This document shows, piece by piece, positions 8,385 to 17,674 of a DNA stretch of 64,000 bases. The position numbers and the translations under genes are program-made. This stretch comes from Aphodovivens sp036306585. Its GTDB lineage: Bacteria; Actinomycetota; Coriobacteriia; Coriobacteriales; Eggerthellaceae. The notes below the pieces were generated by a model. That model made no database searches. It was not told where the DNA came from and saw only the letters and a list, made by a program, of their open reading frames with translations. Position 1 is the first letter of the stretch. Every line of letters begins with the position of its first letter. The stretch lies in NCBI GenBank assembly GCA_036306585.1, contig JAXJZF010000005.1, positions 62,001-126,000 on the forward strand. Direction: 5' to 3'.

Positions 8385-10397
8385 CTATTGCGCGGCAGCG
8401 GTGACGTTCACCCGGGTTTCCAGGCGGATTTCCTGCCCGTCCAGCGCGTGCGACACTGATTCGACGCGGGTCGTCGCGAACGCGAGGTCGCCCTTCGCAC
8501 CGCGTTCCCGGGCGAGGGCGCTTGCCTGCTCGCGGGCGGCACGCTCGGCTATCTCGAGCGCCTCTTCCTCGGTTTTCGCACTCTTCCTTTCGTGCGGGCA
8601 GTGGACGACGTAGCCTACGACATCCACCTCGTCGTAGGCGGGCACCACCGTCGCGTGGGCTTTCGCGCGGATGGCCGCCAGCGCGGCGCCCACGGCGTTT
8701 GCCACCTCGGAATGCTCCGGCGTGATGCACGGAGCGCCCAGCAGCTTGGCGACGGCGGGCATGAACAGGCGCGTGGGGGCGCCCACTCCCACCAGGTCGG
8801 CAGAGGTGGCGAAGCCCATGTCGAACAGCGGGCTGCGCTCATCCAGCTCTGCCCGCCGCCAATCGCGTTCGATCATCGCATCCAGCGCGCCATCGCTTAC
8901 CAGATCCGCCGTCTCGGGATAGCGGTACTTGATCAGGATGCGCACCAGGCTCTCGTATACCTTTTTCACCATCAGCTGGTACACCCGCTGCGCGACGGAG
9001 ACGCCGTCAGGTTCGTCGGGCAGCTCCCACTCGCGCGCGATGATGCGCGCCGCCATGCGCGCGGCATCGGCGTCGTAGCGATTGAAATCGCCTAGGATGT
9101 GCATGGCGTCGGTTGGGGTGAACCCGAAGCGCATCAGGATGCCCTCTGACTCCAAGCGGTCGCTTTTGCGCACGAATCGGTCCAGTTTGATGCCGGAGCC
9201 GATGAGGGCGGGACCCGCCGCCAGCTCATCGATGATCTGGCATTCTGCTTGCGTGTACGGGGAGAGGTCGTGCGGGGCCCGCACCAGGTACAGGCCCTCG
9301 CATTCGTTCGCGTGCGGGGAATCGGGATCATCCAGGCGCTCTTTCAGCGCGTCTTTTAGCTGGGGCCAGCGTTGGGCGGCTGCGGAGATGGGCTCCACGC
9401 GCCGTTCGGCTAGATGGGCCTTGCCGCGCTTCACGCGCACCGCGCTGTCGCCGCCCAAGCCGAAGGTCTCCACGAAAGCGCCCTTCACTTGGGTTTTCCA
9501 ATTGCCTATGCGGATGCGGTCGGTGAGCACGGGTGTGCTCTGCTCGACCAGCGACACATCGGTGGTGGTGCCGCCCATGTCCACGATCAGGCAGGTTTCG
9601 CGGCGCGCCAGGCCGCCGGCGCCCAGGATGCTGGCGGCGGGCCCCGAGAGGATGGTTTCCACGGGGGAGCGCTCCGCGAAAGCGGCATCCATCAGGCTGC
9701 CGTCGCTGCGCACCACGTACACCGGCGCGGATATGCGCCGCTTCGCCAGAGCTTCGCGCACCGAGTGCAGAAACTCTTCGATTACCGGCAAGAGCCGGGC
9801 ATTGAGCAGGGCGGTCGCTCCTCGCTCCATCATGTTCAGATCGCTCGCCAGTTGGCTGGCCATCACCACGGGAACGCCGAAGCGCTCCCCGAGCACCTCT
9901 TTAGCGCGTTTTTCGCAGACGGCTCCGTTGCGCGAGGCGTTCGCCTCCACCACGCCTAGCGCCTGGGCGTCGGAAAGCCATGCGAGGTTTTCCGCGATCA
10001 CCGCTTCCCAATCGGGATGGTCCACGACGCTGCCGTCGAAAGAGCCGTGGGTGTCAAGGCATAGCACATCGCTTGCCTTCAGGCCGTATTTCCGCTCGGC
10101 ATCGATGCGCACGAGAACTTCGGCGGTGGTGCCCATCATGACGAGCTTCGCCCGGCACCCTTTTCCTTCGACGCAGGCGTTGGTTGCAAGCGTGGTGGAC
10201 AGCGAGATTCGCCGCGCTTGCGACAGCAATTCCATAGGCAGCGTGTCGAGCGCGCCCGCGATGCCCACCGAAAGATCCTCTTTGGTGGTGCGGGACTTGC
10301 CTTTGGCAAGCACGGTGCTGCTAGTGAGATCATAGGCGACTGCGTCGGTGTAGGTGCCTCCGGTGTCGATGCCGATGACGATGTTTCTCGTGCTCAT
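8385..10397 (-). CDS. Hydantoinase/oxoprolinase family protein, subunit A type
   Basis: A 670-aa cytosolic protein of the HyuA family (N-terminal hydantoinase/oxoprolinase domain plus hydantoinase A domain). Relatives hydrolyse cyclic amides such as hydantoins or 5-oxoproline with ATP. The actin-like ATPase motifs are visible: GIDTGGTYTDAVAYD (about 9-23), STTLATNAC (about 68) and VDMGGTTTDVSLV (about 271-283). Start ATG at 10397 with a GGGAGG site six bases upstream. The usual partner HyuB is absent, so the gene may act alone, as in many anaerobes where single HyuA-like genes are common. The substrate cannot be told from sequence. Confidence 0.85.
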   Translation of the reverse strand: MSTRNIVIGIDTGGTYTDAVAYDLTSSTVLAKGKSRTTKEDLSVGIAGALDTLPMELLSQARRISLSTTLATNACVEGKGCRAKLVMMGTTAEVLVRIDAERKYGLKASDVLCLDTHGSFDGSVVDHPDWEAVIAENLAWLSDAQALGVVEANASRNGAVCEKRAKEVLGERFGVPVVMASQLASDLNMMERGATALLNARLLPVIEEFLHSVREALAKRRISAPVYVVRSDGSLMDAAFAERSPVETILSGPAASILGAGGLARRETCLIVDMGGTTTDVSLVEQSTPVLTDRIRIGNWKTQVKGAFVETFGLGGDSAVRVKRGKAHLAERRVEPISAAAQRWPQLKDALKERLDDPDSPHANECEGLYLVRAPHDLSPYTQAECQIIDELAAGPALIGSGIKLDRFVRKSDRLESEGILMRFGFTPTDAMHILGDFNRYDADAARMAARIIAREWELPDEPDGVSVAQRVYQLMVKKVYESLVRILIKYRYPETADLVSDGALDAMIERDWRRAELDERSPLFDMGFATSADLVGVGAPTRLFMPAVAKLLGAPCITPEHSEVANAVGAALAAIRAKAHATVVPAYDEVDVVGYVVHCPHERKSAKTEEEALEIAERAAREQASALARERGAKGDLAFATTRVESVSHALDGQEIRLETRVNVTAAAQ

Positions 10398-10728
10398 GGA
10401 AGCCTCCCTGTGCTTTGCGGTTCGTGGGCGAGCTGGCCGGCCACGTTGCGGGCGGCGGCGCGGTTGATGCGTCCTGCTCGGCCCAACGGCCCATAATAAT
10501 GAAATTCGCCGCTGAATCTAGGTTCGCCCGGCACAGCATCGCGCTCGAATGCGGTGCAAGATGCGGTAAAGGCATGCGGGTTCGCGCGCCGCCATCGTTC
10601 GGGAAGGGAATGCACGCGAATACGTATCATTATTGTTCTAAACAGGTTATCCTGCTCGTATAGGGGGCGGGCCGAGGGCGTCTGCCCAGGGGCGGCGGGA
10701 GCCGTCAAGCGAGAGAGAGGGGGCCTGC
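10398..10728. other. Divergent intergenic region, no clear gene
   Basis: This 331-base gap separates hyuA (minus) from the rubredoxin gene (plus). A/T-rich DNA around 10618-10660 probably holds the promoter for the rubredoxin-ferredoxin pair, but no hexamer pair with good spacing stands out. A 78-codon minus-strand frame here was considered and rejected. Confidence 0.4.
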
Positions 10729-11424
10729 ATGAGCCGTTATGAATGCTCCATCTGCGGCTACGTGTACGACGAGGCAGCGGGAATCCCCGAAGCGGGAATC
10801 ATGCCGGGGACCAAATGGGAAGATCTTCCCGATGACTGGGAATGCCCGCTGTGCGGGGCTTCCAAAAACGACTTCGAGCTGGTCGAAGAATTGCCGGTCG
10901 GAGATGCCGAGTCGGCAGCCCCCTTGGGCTCTACAGCGGCAGAACCCGCTCGTGACGACGATCTGCAGCAGGTGAGCTGGGGCGAGTTGGCGGCAACGTT
11001 CTCGAATCTGGCACGTGGCTGCGAGAAACAGTATCTCTCCCGAGAACAGCAACTGTTCGGTGAACTCGCCGGCTACTTCACGGCACGCGCCCGCGCGCAA
11101 GCGCAGCCCGCAAGCGTCGAAGAGCTTGCGGGCCAGGTGAAGGCCGATATCGACGCTGCGCACTCGCAGGCTGAGGCAGCTGCCGTGGCTTTCGGGGACC
11201 GCGGCGCTCGCCGCGCGCTCACCTGGAGCGGCAAGGTGCAGCGTATCGTGGGCACGCTGCTGGAGCGTTATCGCAAAGAAGGCTCGAAGTTCCTCGATGG
11301 CATGAACGTGTATGTATGCACTATCTGCGGGTTCGTGTACGTGGGCGAGAACCCGCCCGAGCTGTGCCCGGTGTGCAAGGTGCCTAGTTGGAAATTCCGG
11401 AAAATCGAAGGGGGGCGGGCGTAA
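10729..11424 (+). CDS. Double-rubredoxin protein with central rubrerythrin-like helical domain
   Basis: A 231-aa protein with a rubredoxin at each end. Residues 1-50 are a classic rubredoxin (CSICGYVYDEAAG ... CPLCGASKNDFE). Residues of about 80-190 are predicted helical, resembling the ferritin-like part of rubrerythrin but without the EExxH metal ligands. Residues of about 195-228 are a rubrerythrin-type rubredoxin (CTICGFVYVGENPPELCPVC). It probably carries electrons to peroxide or oxygen-defence enzymes, or is a degenerate rubrerythrin whose oxidase centre is lost. ATG at 10729 follows GAGAGAGGGGG. The stop overlaps the ATG of the ferredoxin gene (TAATG), so the two are translated together. 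Confidence 0.8.
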   Translation: MSRYECSICGYVYDEAAGIPEAGIMPGTKWEDLPDDWECPLCGASKNDFELVEELPVGDAESAAPLGSTAAEPARDDDLQQVSWGELAATFSNLARGCEKQYLSREQQLFGELAGYFTARARAQAQPASVEELAGQVKADIDAAHSQAEAAAVAFGDRGARRALTWSGKVQRIVGTLLERYRKEGSKFLDGMNVYVCTICGFVYVGENPPELCPVCKVPSWKFRKIEGGRA

Positions 11425-11921
11425 TGAAGAAGGTTGCGGTAAGGACAATCCGCCTGTGCACGAAAGACTGCCTGTGCCTGTATGTGTGCCCGACCGGTGC
11501 GACCGATACCGAGGACAGCATCATCGACGTGACGAAATGCATCGGCTGCGGTGATTGCGCGGATGCGTGCCCGTCGGGTGCCATCTCCCTGGTGCCCGCT
11601 GAATACCCGCCTCAGCAGCTCAAGCGGTCCGAAGTTGTTGACGCCATGCGGTTGCTCGCTCGCTCGAAGGCTCGGCAGGAAGCAGCTGCCCATGCGGCGG
11701 CGAGAAAGGCTTCCGATGAAAGCACGGCGGCGCTGCTGGAAGCCGTTGCCCGGTCGAACCGCCTGATGGCGGAAGACATCCTTCGCGAAGCGGGTTACAT
11801 GTTGCCGCAGAGCGCCAATGCGCACAAGCTGCTGCAGAGCCTTGTGGACGATCCTCCTGCGCCCGACTTCCCGGTGGAGGCGGCGCGCGAGTTGCTGGAG
11901 CTTCTGCCCTGCAACGAATAG
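11424..11921 (+). CDS. Dicluster 4Fe-4S ferredoxin with C-terminal helical extension
   Basis: A 165-aa protein: two 4Fe-4S binding runs in the first 55 residues (CTKDCLCLYVCPTGA and CIGCGDCADACPSGAI), then about 100 residues of alanine-rich helix without cysteines. The first run has atypical spacing. The ATG at 11424 overlaps the rubredoxin gene's TAA by one base, so the in-frame ATG at 11388 inside that gene is not needed. The pairing suggests an electron relay between this ferredoxin and the double-rubredoxin protein. The C-terminal extension matches nothing I recognise and may be a docking segment. Confidence 0.8.
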   Translation: MKKVAVRTIRLCTKDCLCLYVCPTGATDTEDSIIDVTKCIGCGDCADACPSGAISLVPAEYPPQQLKRSEVVDAMRLLARSKARQEAAAHAAARKASDESTAALLEAVARSNRLMAEDILREAGYMLPQSANAHKLLQSLVDDPPAPDFPVEAARELLELLPCNE

Positions 11922-12009
11922 GGCGGCACACGCCCAGCGCGCGACCGGCGCGTTTCGTCCGGCGAACGTAAAATCCTTGTGGGGATGGCGCCTAAAACCC
12001 GTGTTAAGG

Positions 12010-12038
12010 TTGTCATCCCCTTTTTATGTTCGTACAAT
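12010..12038 (+). promoter_or_regulatory. Sigma-70 type promoter of the TetR gene
   Basis: TTGTCA (12010-12015) and TACAAT (12033-12038) with a 17-base spacer, the strongest consensus match in this part of the window. A 7-bp dyad (GGGGATG near 11980 with CATCCCC at 12014-12020) overlaps the -35 and spacer and could be an operator. Repeats of TGTTGATT follow the start site. Confidence 0.65.
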
Positions 12039-12113
12039 GCGAGATATTGAACAGGCTGTTGATTATTGGCCGCAGTGTTGATTGTTGAAACGAACAGGAA
12101 ACAATCCGGCTGG

Positions 12114-12785
12114 ATGGCACGTGAGCACGCGTCATCTCCGCAACAGCGGCGCCGTCGAAGAGGAAGGGAAGCTTTGCCGTTTGCCGTCACCACCGATCGC
12201 CGCATCGCGCGTTCGAAGCGCGCTCTGCGCGCCGCGCTCATCGAGCTGATGGAGGAGCGCGGCCTCGACAACATTTCGGTGAACGACATCTGCGCCCGAG
12301 CCGACCTCAACCGAGGCACGTTCTACAACCATTTTCACGACAAATACGACCTTCTCACCCGGCTTGAGGACGATATCATCTCCGACCTCGAGCTCATCCA
12401 AGAGCACATGCAGGGCCTTTCGGTGATGGATCTGGTGCGCTATCGCATGCGCAAGCATCCGCTGCCGTTTCTGGTGGAGCTATTCGACTACCTGCGCGAG
12501 CAGGGCGATTTCCTTCACGCGGTTACCGGCCCGGGTGGCGATATCCGGTTCGCCCCGCGCTTGCGCGATTCGGTATGCGCGAACCTTATTCAGTCCATCC
12601 TGCATGAGCGTTATCGCAGCGATCCGACGCCGTTCGTGCAGTACTACGTGGCGTTCTACGCGACGGCGTATCTAGGCGTCATCCAGCATTGGATCGACAC
12701 GGGAATGAAGGAGAGCTCGGAGGAGATGGCGCTCATAGCCATGCGCCTGTTCTTCATCAAACCGGGCGAATCGATCACGTTGTAG
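12114..12785 (+). CDS. TetR family transcriptional regulator
   Basis: A TetR/AcrR-type repressor of 223 aa from this start. The helix-turn-helix lies at about residues 35-75 (ISVNDICARADLNRGTFYNHF). The C-terminal domain resembles the TetR_C group often found near lipid or CoA metabolism genes. The start is ambiguous: ATG at 12114 has a weak site, while TTG at 12174 sits five bases behind AGGAAGGGAA and would give a more usual TetR N-terminus (PFAVTTDRRIARSKR). It lies 45 bases upstream of the large activase/dehydratase fusion in the same direction, so it probably regulates itself and that gene in response to an acyl-CoA or related ligand. That ligand is a guess. Confidence 0.85.
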   Translation: MAREHASSPQQRRRRRGREALPFAVTTDRRIARSKRALRAALIELMEERGLDNISVNDICARADLNRGTFYNHFHDKYDLLTRLEDDIISDLELIQEHMQGLSVMDLVRYRMRKHPLPFLVELFDYLREQGDFLHAVTGPGGDIRFAPRLRDSVCANLIQSILHERYRSDPTPFVQYYVAFYATAYLGVIQHWIDTGMKESSEEMALIAMRLFFIKPGESITL

Positions 12786-12830
12786 GCGCCGACGCATCCG
12801 CGCGGCGAACAGGAGGAAAGGAAGAGCATC

Positions 12831-15800
12831 ATGGCGGACGAGGCTGTGAAGGCGACAACCGAACAGGCAGCGCGGAAGCTGCATATCGGCATCGACGTGG
12901 GGTCCACCACGGTGAAGCTGGCCATCCTCGACGATGCCGATCAGGTGCACTATTCCATCTACCAGCGCCATCACGCCGACGTGCGCGCCACCATCGTGGA
13001 GGTGCTGGAGAAGGCGTCCGAGGAATTCAGCGACGATACGATGACCATCGCCATCACCGGATCGGGCGGTCTGCTTCTGGCGCAATGGCTGGGGATCGAG
13101 TTCATCCAGGAAGTCATAGCTTCGAAGACCGCAGTCGAGACGTTCATCCCCAAGACCGACGTCGCTATCGAGCTGGGTGGCGAGGATGCCAAGATCATCT
13201 ACTTCGATCAGGGCATCGAGCAGCGCATGAACGGCACCTGCGCCGGCGGCACGGGCGCGTTCATCGACCAGATGGCTGCATTGCTGGACACCGATGCCGG
13301 CGGCCTGAACGAGCTGGCGAAGAGCCACACCACCATCTACCCCATCGCCAGCCGTTGCGGCGTGTTCGCCAAAACCGATGTGCAGCCGCTTTTAAATGAG
13401 GGCGCGAGCAAAGAGGACATTGCCGCCTCCATCTTCCAGTCAGTGGTGACCCAGACCATCTCGGGATTGGCATGCGGCCGTCCCATCAGGGGGCACGTTG
13501 CGTTTTTGGGCGGCCCGCTGCAGTATCTGCCCGAACTGCGCAAGCGCTTCTACGAAACGCTGGGGCTCGATAGCGAACATATCATCGTGCCCGAGAACGC
13601 CCACCTGTTCGTTGCTAGCGGCTGCGCTATCGCGGGCGCGCGCAGCGAGAACGCCAAACCCGAGCGCCTCAACGACGTGGTGACGCGCCTGAAGAGCTTG
13701 GGCGACATCCAGGGTTCGGAAGTGGTGCGCCTGGCCCCGTTGTTCGCGAACGAAGAGGAATACGCCGAATTCAAGCGCCGGCATGATGCCGAGAAGGTGC
13801 GGCGCGGCGATTTGGCGGCCTACGAGGGCACGGCGTATTTGGGCATCGATGCCGGCTCCACCACGTTCAAGGCAGCGCTCATCGCCGAGGACGGCGCGCT
13901 GCTGTGGAGCCACTACGCCAGCAACAAAGGAGACGTGCTGGGCTGCGCGAAATCGGCGCTTGCCGCCATGTACCAGGCTCTTCCCGTCGACGAGGAGGGC
14001 CGCCCGCTGGTGCGCATCGGGCACGCCACGGTGACCGGTTACGGCGAGGCGCTTCTGCTGGAGGCGCTGCGCGTGGATTCCGGCGAGATCGAGACCGTGG
14101 CGCATCTGCGCGGCTCGCAGGAGATGCTGCCAGGCGTGGAGTTCATCCTCGACATCGGCGGGCAGGACATGAAGTGCCTGCGCGTGAAGGACGGCGTCAT
14201 CGACCATATCATGCTCAACGAAGCGTGCAGCTCGGGTTGCGGCAGCTTCATCGAAAGTTTCGCTTCCGGCCTTAACCTGGATGTTTCCGAGTTCGCCCAA
14301 ACCGCCATCCGCGCCAAGGCGCCGGTGGACCTGGGCAGCCGCTGCACCGTGTTCATGAACTCCCGCGTGAAGCAGGCGCAGAAGGAAGGCGCCACGGTGG
14401 GCGACATCGCCGCCGGCTTGGCCATCTCCGTCATCAAGAACGCCCTGTTCAAGGTCATCAAGATTCGCGACCCGCACGATGTGGGCACCAAGGTGATCGT
14501 GCAGGGCGGCACGTTCCTGAACGACGCTGTGCTGCGCGCCTTCGAGCAGCTTGCTGAAGTGAACGCCGTGCGCCCCGACATCGCGGGCAACATGGGCGCC
14601 TTCGGCGCCGCCCTGCTGGCGCGCGATCGCTACCATCACGCCGTCCATGCCACTGCCATCAATGCCGGTGACACGGGCTCCATCGCTCCCGACGTGCATT
14701 CCAGCCTGCTTTCGCTCGAGGCCATCGAGGCGCTCGAGCCCACGCACCGCACGGTGCGTTGCAAGGGCTGCTCGAATTCCTGCCTGCTCACCATCAACGA
14801 CTTCGGCAAGGATGAGAAGACGGGCAAGCACCGCCGCTTCATCACCGGCAACCGCTGCGAGAAGGGCGAGAGCTTGGGCAAAGGGACCGACGCCGCCAAT
14901 GTTCCCAACCTTTTCGAATACAAGACGCACCGTCTGTTCGACTACGAGCCGCTGGCGTCCGAAGACGCGCCTCGCGGTAGCGTGGGCATCCCGCGCGCGC
15001 TGAACATGTATGAGAACTATCCGTTCTGGTTCACGTTCTTCACGAAGCTGGGCTGGCGCGTGGTGCTGTCCGACCCATCCACGAAGAAAACCTACGAGGC
15101 GGGCATCGAATCCATGCCCTCCGAAAGCGTGTGCTATCCGGCCAAGCTCTCGCACGGCCACATCATGAACCTGCTGGAGAAGCACCCCGACTTCATCTGG
15201 TTCCCCTGCAGCAAGTGGGAGCGCCAGGAAGACGAAGGGGCGGGCAACCATTTCAACTGCCCCATCGTGGCAAGCTATTCCGAGGCCTTGCGCCTGAACA
15301 TCGACGAGTTGCGTACTTCCGATGTGCAGTACCTCAACCCCTGGCTGCCCTACGACCGCAAGGAGCTTTTGAAGAAGCGTCTGTACGAAGACCTGGTGAA
15401 GGCGCACCCTGAGCTCATGGGCAAGGGCGTTCCCGCGCCAACGCGCTCCGAGGTGGACGCCGCCGTGGATGCCGCTTGGGCAGAGGACGAGGCGTTCAAG
15501 CGCGATATGCGCACCAAGGGCGAGCAGACGCTGGCATGGATGGAGCAGACCGGCACTCATGGCATCGTGCTTGCCGGGCGTCCCTACCATAACGACCCCG
15601 AGATCAACCACGCCATCCCCGAGTTGCTCACCAGCTTCGGTCTGGCGGTGCTCACCGAAGACTCCATCGCGCACTTGGGCACGCTCGAGCGGCCCATCCG
15701 CTTGGTGGACCAGTGGATGTACCACACGCGCCTGTACGCCGCCGCCAAGGTGGCCACCGAGAGGCGCGACCTCGACCTTATCCAGCTGAACAGCTTCGGC

Positions 15801-17612
15801 TGCGGTCTGGACGCGCTTACCACCGACCAGGTGCAGGAGATCCTGGAGCGCGCCGGCAAGGTGTACACGGTGCTGAAGATCGACGAGGTGTCCAACCTGG
15901 GAGCCGCGCGCATCCGCGTGCGCAGCCTGCTGGCGGCTTTGAAAGACCAGGCCGATGAAGAGGCGGAGCGACGCGCCAGCGTGGCGGGCTGCCCGGTGGC
16001 GTCGCTTGATGTGGACAAGGTCGTTGCCAACATGGAGGCCAGCATCGAAGCATCCGACGGCACTGCCGAGGGGCGCATCGCCTCCGAGCTGGCGCAGAAA
16101 TCCGCCGATGCTCGCAAGCAGGTGGCGGCCGAGCAGGTGCCTTCCGCGCCCGAATCGTTCACGCAGAAGGCTGCCCCCGAGGTCCAGGAGCGCTTCAAGC
16201 AGCGCAAGGGCGCCACGACCGAATTTCCTCGCGCCGTGTTCACCGAGAAGATGAAAGAGGACGGCTACACCATCCTGTGCCCGCAGATGGCGCCTATCCA
16301 CTTCGATCTGCTTATCGATATCTTCAAGCGCAATGGCTACAACTTGGAGCTTCTTCCGTCGGTCGACCACGGCGCGGTGGATGCCGGTTTGAAATACGTC
16401 AACAACGATATCTGCTATCCGTCCATTCTGGTCACGGGCCAGATCATGGAAGCGGTCATGAGCGGGCGCTATGACACCGACAAGCTGGCGGTCATCATCA
16501 CGCAGACCGGTGGCGGCTGCCGCGCCACCAACTACATCTCGCTTATTCGCAAGGCTTTGGCTTCGGTCGGCTTGTCGCATGTGCCGGTGATCGCGCTGTC
16601 GTTCAAGGATCTAGGCGAAAGCAACCCTGGTTTCAAGATCACGCCTGAGATGCTGCTCCAAGCGGTGTATGCATTGCAATACGGCGACTTGCTGATGATG
16701 ACCCTGTACCGTACGCGTCCCTACGAAGTGGAACCGGGCAGCGCGACGCGCCTGTTCGATCATTGGATGGAGGTGTGCAAGGGCCAGTTGCGCCGAGGCG
16801 TGAAGGGCGGCGAGTTCAAGCGCACCGTGCGTCAGATCGTCGAGGATTTCGACACGCTGCCGTTGCAGGGCGAGGGAACCAAACCGCGCGTGGGCGTGGT
16901 GGGCGAGATCCTGGTGAAGTTCCACCCCACGGCGAACAACCAGATCGTCGACGTCATCGAACGCGAAGGCTGCGAGGCGGTGGTGCCCGGGCTCATCGAG
17001 TTTTTCCTGTTCGGCATTGCCGGCGGCATCTTCCAGCGCCGTTTGGGCAAGTCCAAGAAAAGCGAAGTGGGAAGCCGCATCGCTTTGAAGGTGATTGCGA
17101 AGCTGCGTGCGCCGGTGCGCAAGGCTCTTGAGGAATCCTCTCGATTCGAGCCTCCGACCGACATCTATGAGCTAGCGGAGTATGCAAGCGAGCTTCTTTC
17201 TCTTTGCAACTCGATGGGCGAAGGGTGGCTTCTCACCGCCGAAATGGTGGAGCTTATCAAGACCGGAGCGCCCAATATCGTGTGCACCCAGCCGTTCGCA
17301 TGCCTGCCTAACCATGTGGTGGGCAAGGCGGTCATCAAGGAGCTTCGCCGTCGCTACCCCGAAAGCAACATCGTGGCGGTGGACTACGATCCCGGCGCCT
17401 CCGAAGTGAATCAGCTCAATCGCATTAAGCTGATGATCAGCGTGGCGAAGGCGAACCTTGAAGGAAAGGAACGCGAGGCGCGCGCCATGCGTGCGCGCGT
17501 GAACGGGGCAAGCGGTGAGCCGTCAGGCGTTTCGAAGGCAGGATGCTGCGGCTGCTCTGCTGTCGAGGAGGATTTCCATACCGAAGATGAGGTTGAAACC
17601 CAGCGGGTGTGA
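12831..17612 (+). CDS. 2-hydroxyacyl-CoA dehydratase activase / HgdB-like fusion (BcrAD_BadFG + DUF2229 type)
   Basis: A very large 1593-aa protein from the radical 2-hydroxyacyl-CoA dehydratase system. Two actin-like activase domains come first (GIDVGSTTVKLAIL near 19, GIDAGSTTFKAAL near 337), each with the two cysteines that in dimeric activators hold a shared 4Fe-4S cluster. A Cys-rich knuckle follows near 643 (CKGCSNSC), then two HgdB-like/DUF2229 modules (from about 716 and about 1145). The tail ends in a Cys cluster (CCGCS near 1571). Such activases use ATP to drive an electron to very low potential for a dehydratase or double-cubane partner; here activator and acceptor modules are one chain. 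No substrate gene is adjacent. ATG at 12831 has AGGAGGAAAGGAAGAG upstream. It shares its last bases' frame overlap with the UvrA-like gene region. Confidence 0.9.
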   Translation: MADEAVKATTEQAARKLHIGIDVGSTTVKLAILDDADQVHYSIYQRHHADVRATIVEVLEKASEEFSDDTMTIAITGSGGLLLAQWLGIEFIQEVIASKTAVETFIPKTDVAIELGGEDAKIIYFDQGIEQRMNGTCAGGTGAFIDQMAALLDTDAGGLNELAKSHTTIYPIASRCGVFAKTDVQPLLNEGASKEDIAASIFQSVVTQTISGLACGRPIRGHVAFLGGPLQYLPELRKRFYETLGLDSEHIIVPENAHLFVASGCAIAGARSENAKPERLNDVVTRLKSLGDIQGSEVVRLAPLFANEEEYAEFKRRHDAEKVRRGDLAAYEGTAYLGIDAGSTTFKAALIAEDGALLWSHYASNKGDVLGCAKSALAAMYQALPVDEEGRPLVRIGHATVTGYGEALLLEALRVDSGEIETVAHLRGSQEMLPGVEFILDIGGQDMKCLRVKDGVIDHIMLNEACSSGCGSFIESFASGLNLDVSEFAQTAIRAKAPVDLGSRCTVFMNSRVKQAQKEGATVGDIAAGLAISVIKNALFKVIKIRDPHDVGTKVIVQGGTFLNDAVLRAFEQLAEVNAVRPDIAGNMGAFGAALLARDRYHHAVHATAINAGDTGSIAPDVHSSLLSLEAIEALEPTHRTVRCKGCSNSCLLTINDFGKDEKTGKHRRFITGNRCEKGESLGKGTDAANVPNLFEYKTHRLFDYEPLASEDAPRGSVGIPRALNMYENYPFWFTFFTKLGWRVVLSDPSTKKTYEAGIESMPSESVCYPAKLSHGHIMNLLEKHPDFIWFPCSKWERQEDEGAGNHFNCPIVASYSEALRLNIDELRTSDVQYLNPWLPYDRKELLKKRLYEDLVKAHPELMGKGVPAPTRSEVDAAVDAAWAEDEAFKRDMRTKGEQTLAWMEQTGTHGIVLAGRPYHNDPEINHAIPELLTSFGLAVLTEDSIAHLGTLERPIRLVDQWMYHTRLYAAAKVATERRDLDLIQLNSFGCGLDALTTDQVQEILERAGKVYTVLKIDEVSNLGAARIRVRSLLAALKDQADEEAERRASVAGCPVASLDVDKVVANMEASIEASDGTAEGRIASELAQKSADARKQVAAEQVPSAPESFTQKAAPEVQERFKQRKGATTEFPRAVFTEKMKEDGYTILCPQMAPIHFDLLIDIFKRNGYNLELLPSVDHGAVDAGLKYVNNDICYPSILVTGQIMEAVMSGRYDTDKLAVIITQTGGGCRATNYISLIRKALASVGLSHVPVIALSFKDLGESNPGFKITPEMLLQAVYALQYGDLLMMTLYRTRPYEVEPGSATRLFDHWMEVCKGQLRRGVKGGEFKRTVRQIVEDFDTLPLQGEGTKPRVGVVGEILVKFHPTANNQIVDVIEREGCEAVVPGLIEFFLFGIAGGIFQRRLGKSKKSEVGSRIALKVIAKLRAPVRKALEESSRFEPPTDIYELAEYASELLSLCNSMGEGWLLTAEMVELIKTGAPNIVCTQPFACLPNHVVGKAVIKELRRRYPESNIVAVDYDPGASEVNQLNRIKLMISVAKANLEGKEREARAMRARVNGASGEPSGVSKAGCCGCSAVEEDFHTEDEVETQRV

Positions 17613-17674
17613 TACCGCCTCGCCGGGGCATGCTGTCATGCCGTATGGAAGCAGGTCTGATCAGGAGGCGCGTC

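Noticed and set aside
10394..10630. 78-codon minus-strand frame whose stop overlaps the hydantoinase start (ATGA)
   Set aside because: The overlap looks like translational coupling, but there is no ribosome binding site, the composition is Arg/Pro/His-rich and no family is recognisable.
13440..16580. 1046-codon open frame on the minus strand
   Set aside because: It is antisense to the 1593-aa activase fusion; its translation is rich in Arg, His, Gly and Ala as expected from the complement of high-GC codons, and it has no family motifs or ribosome site.
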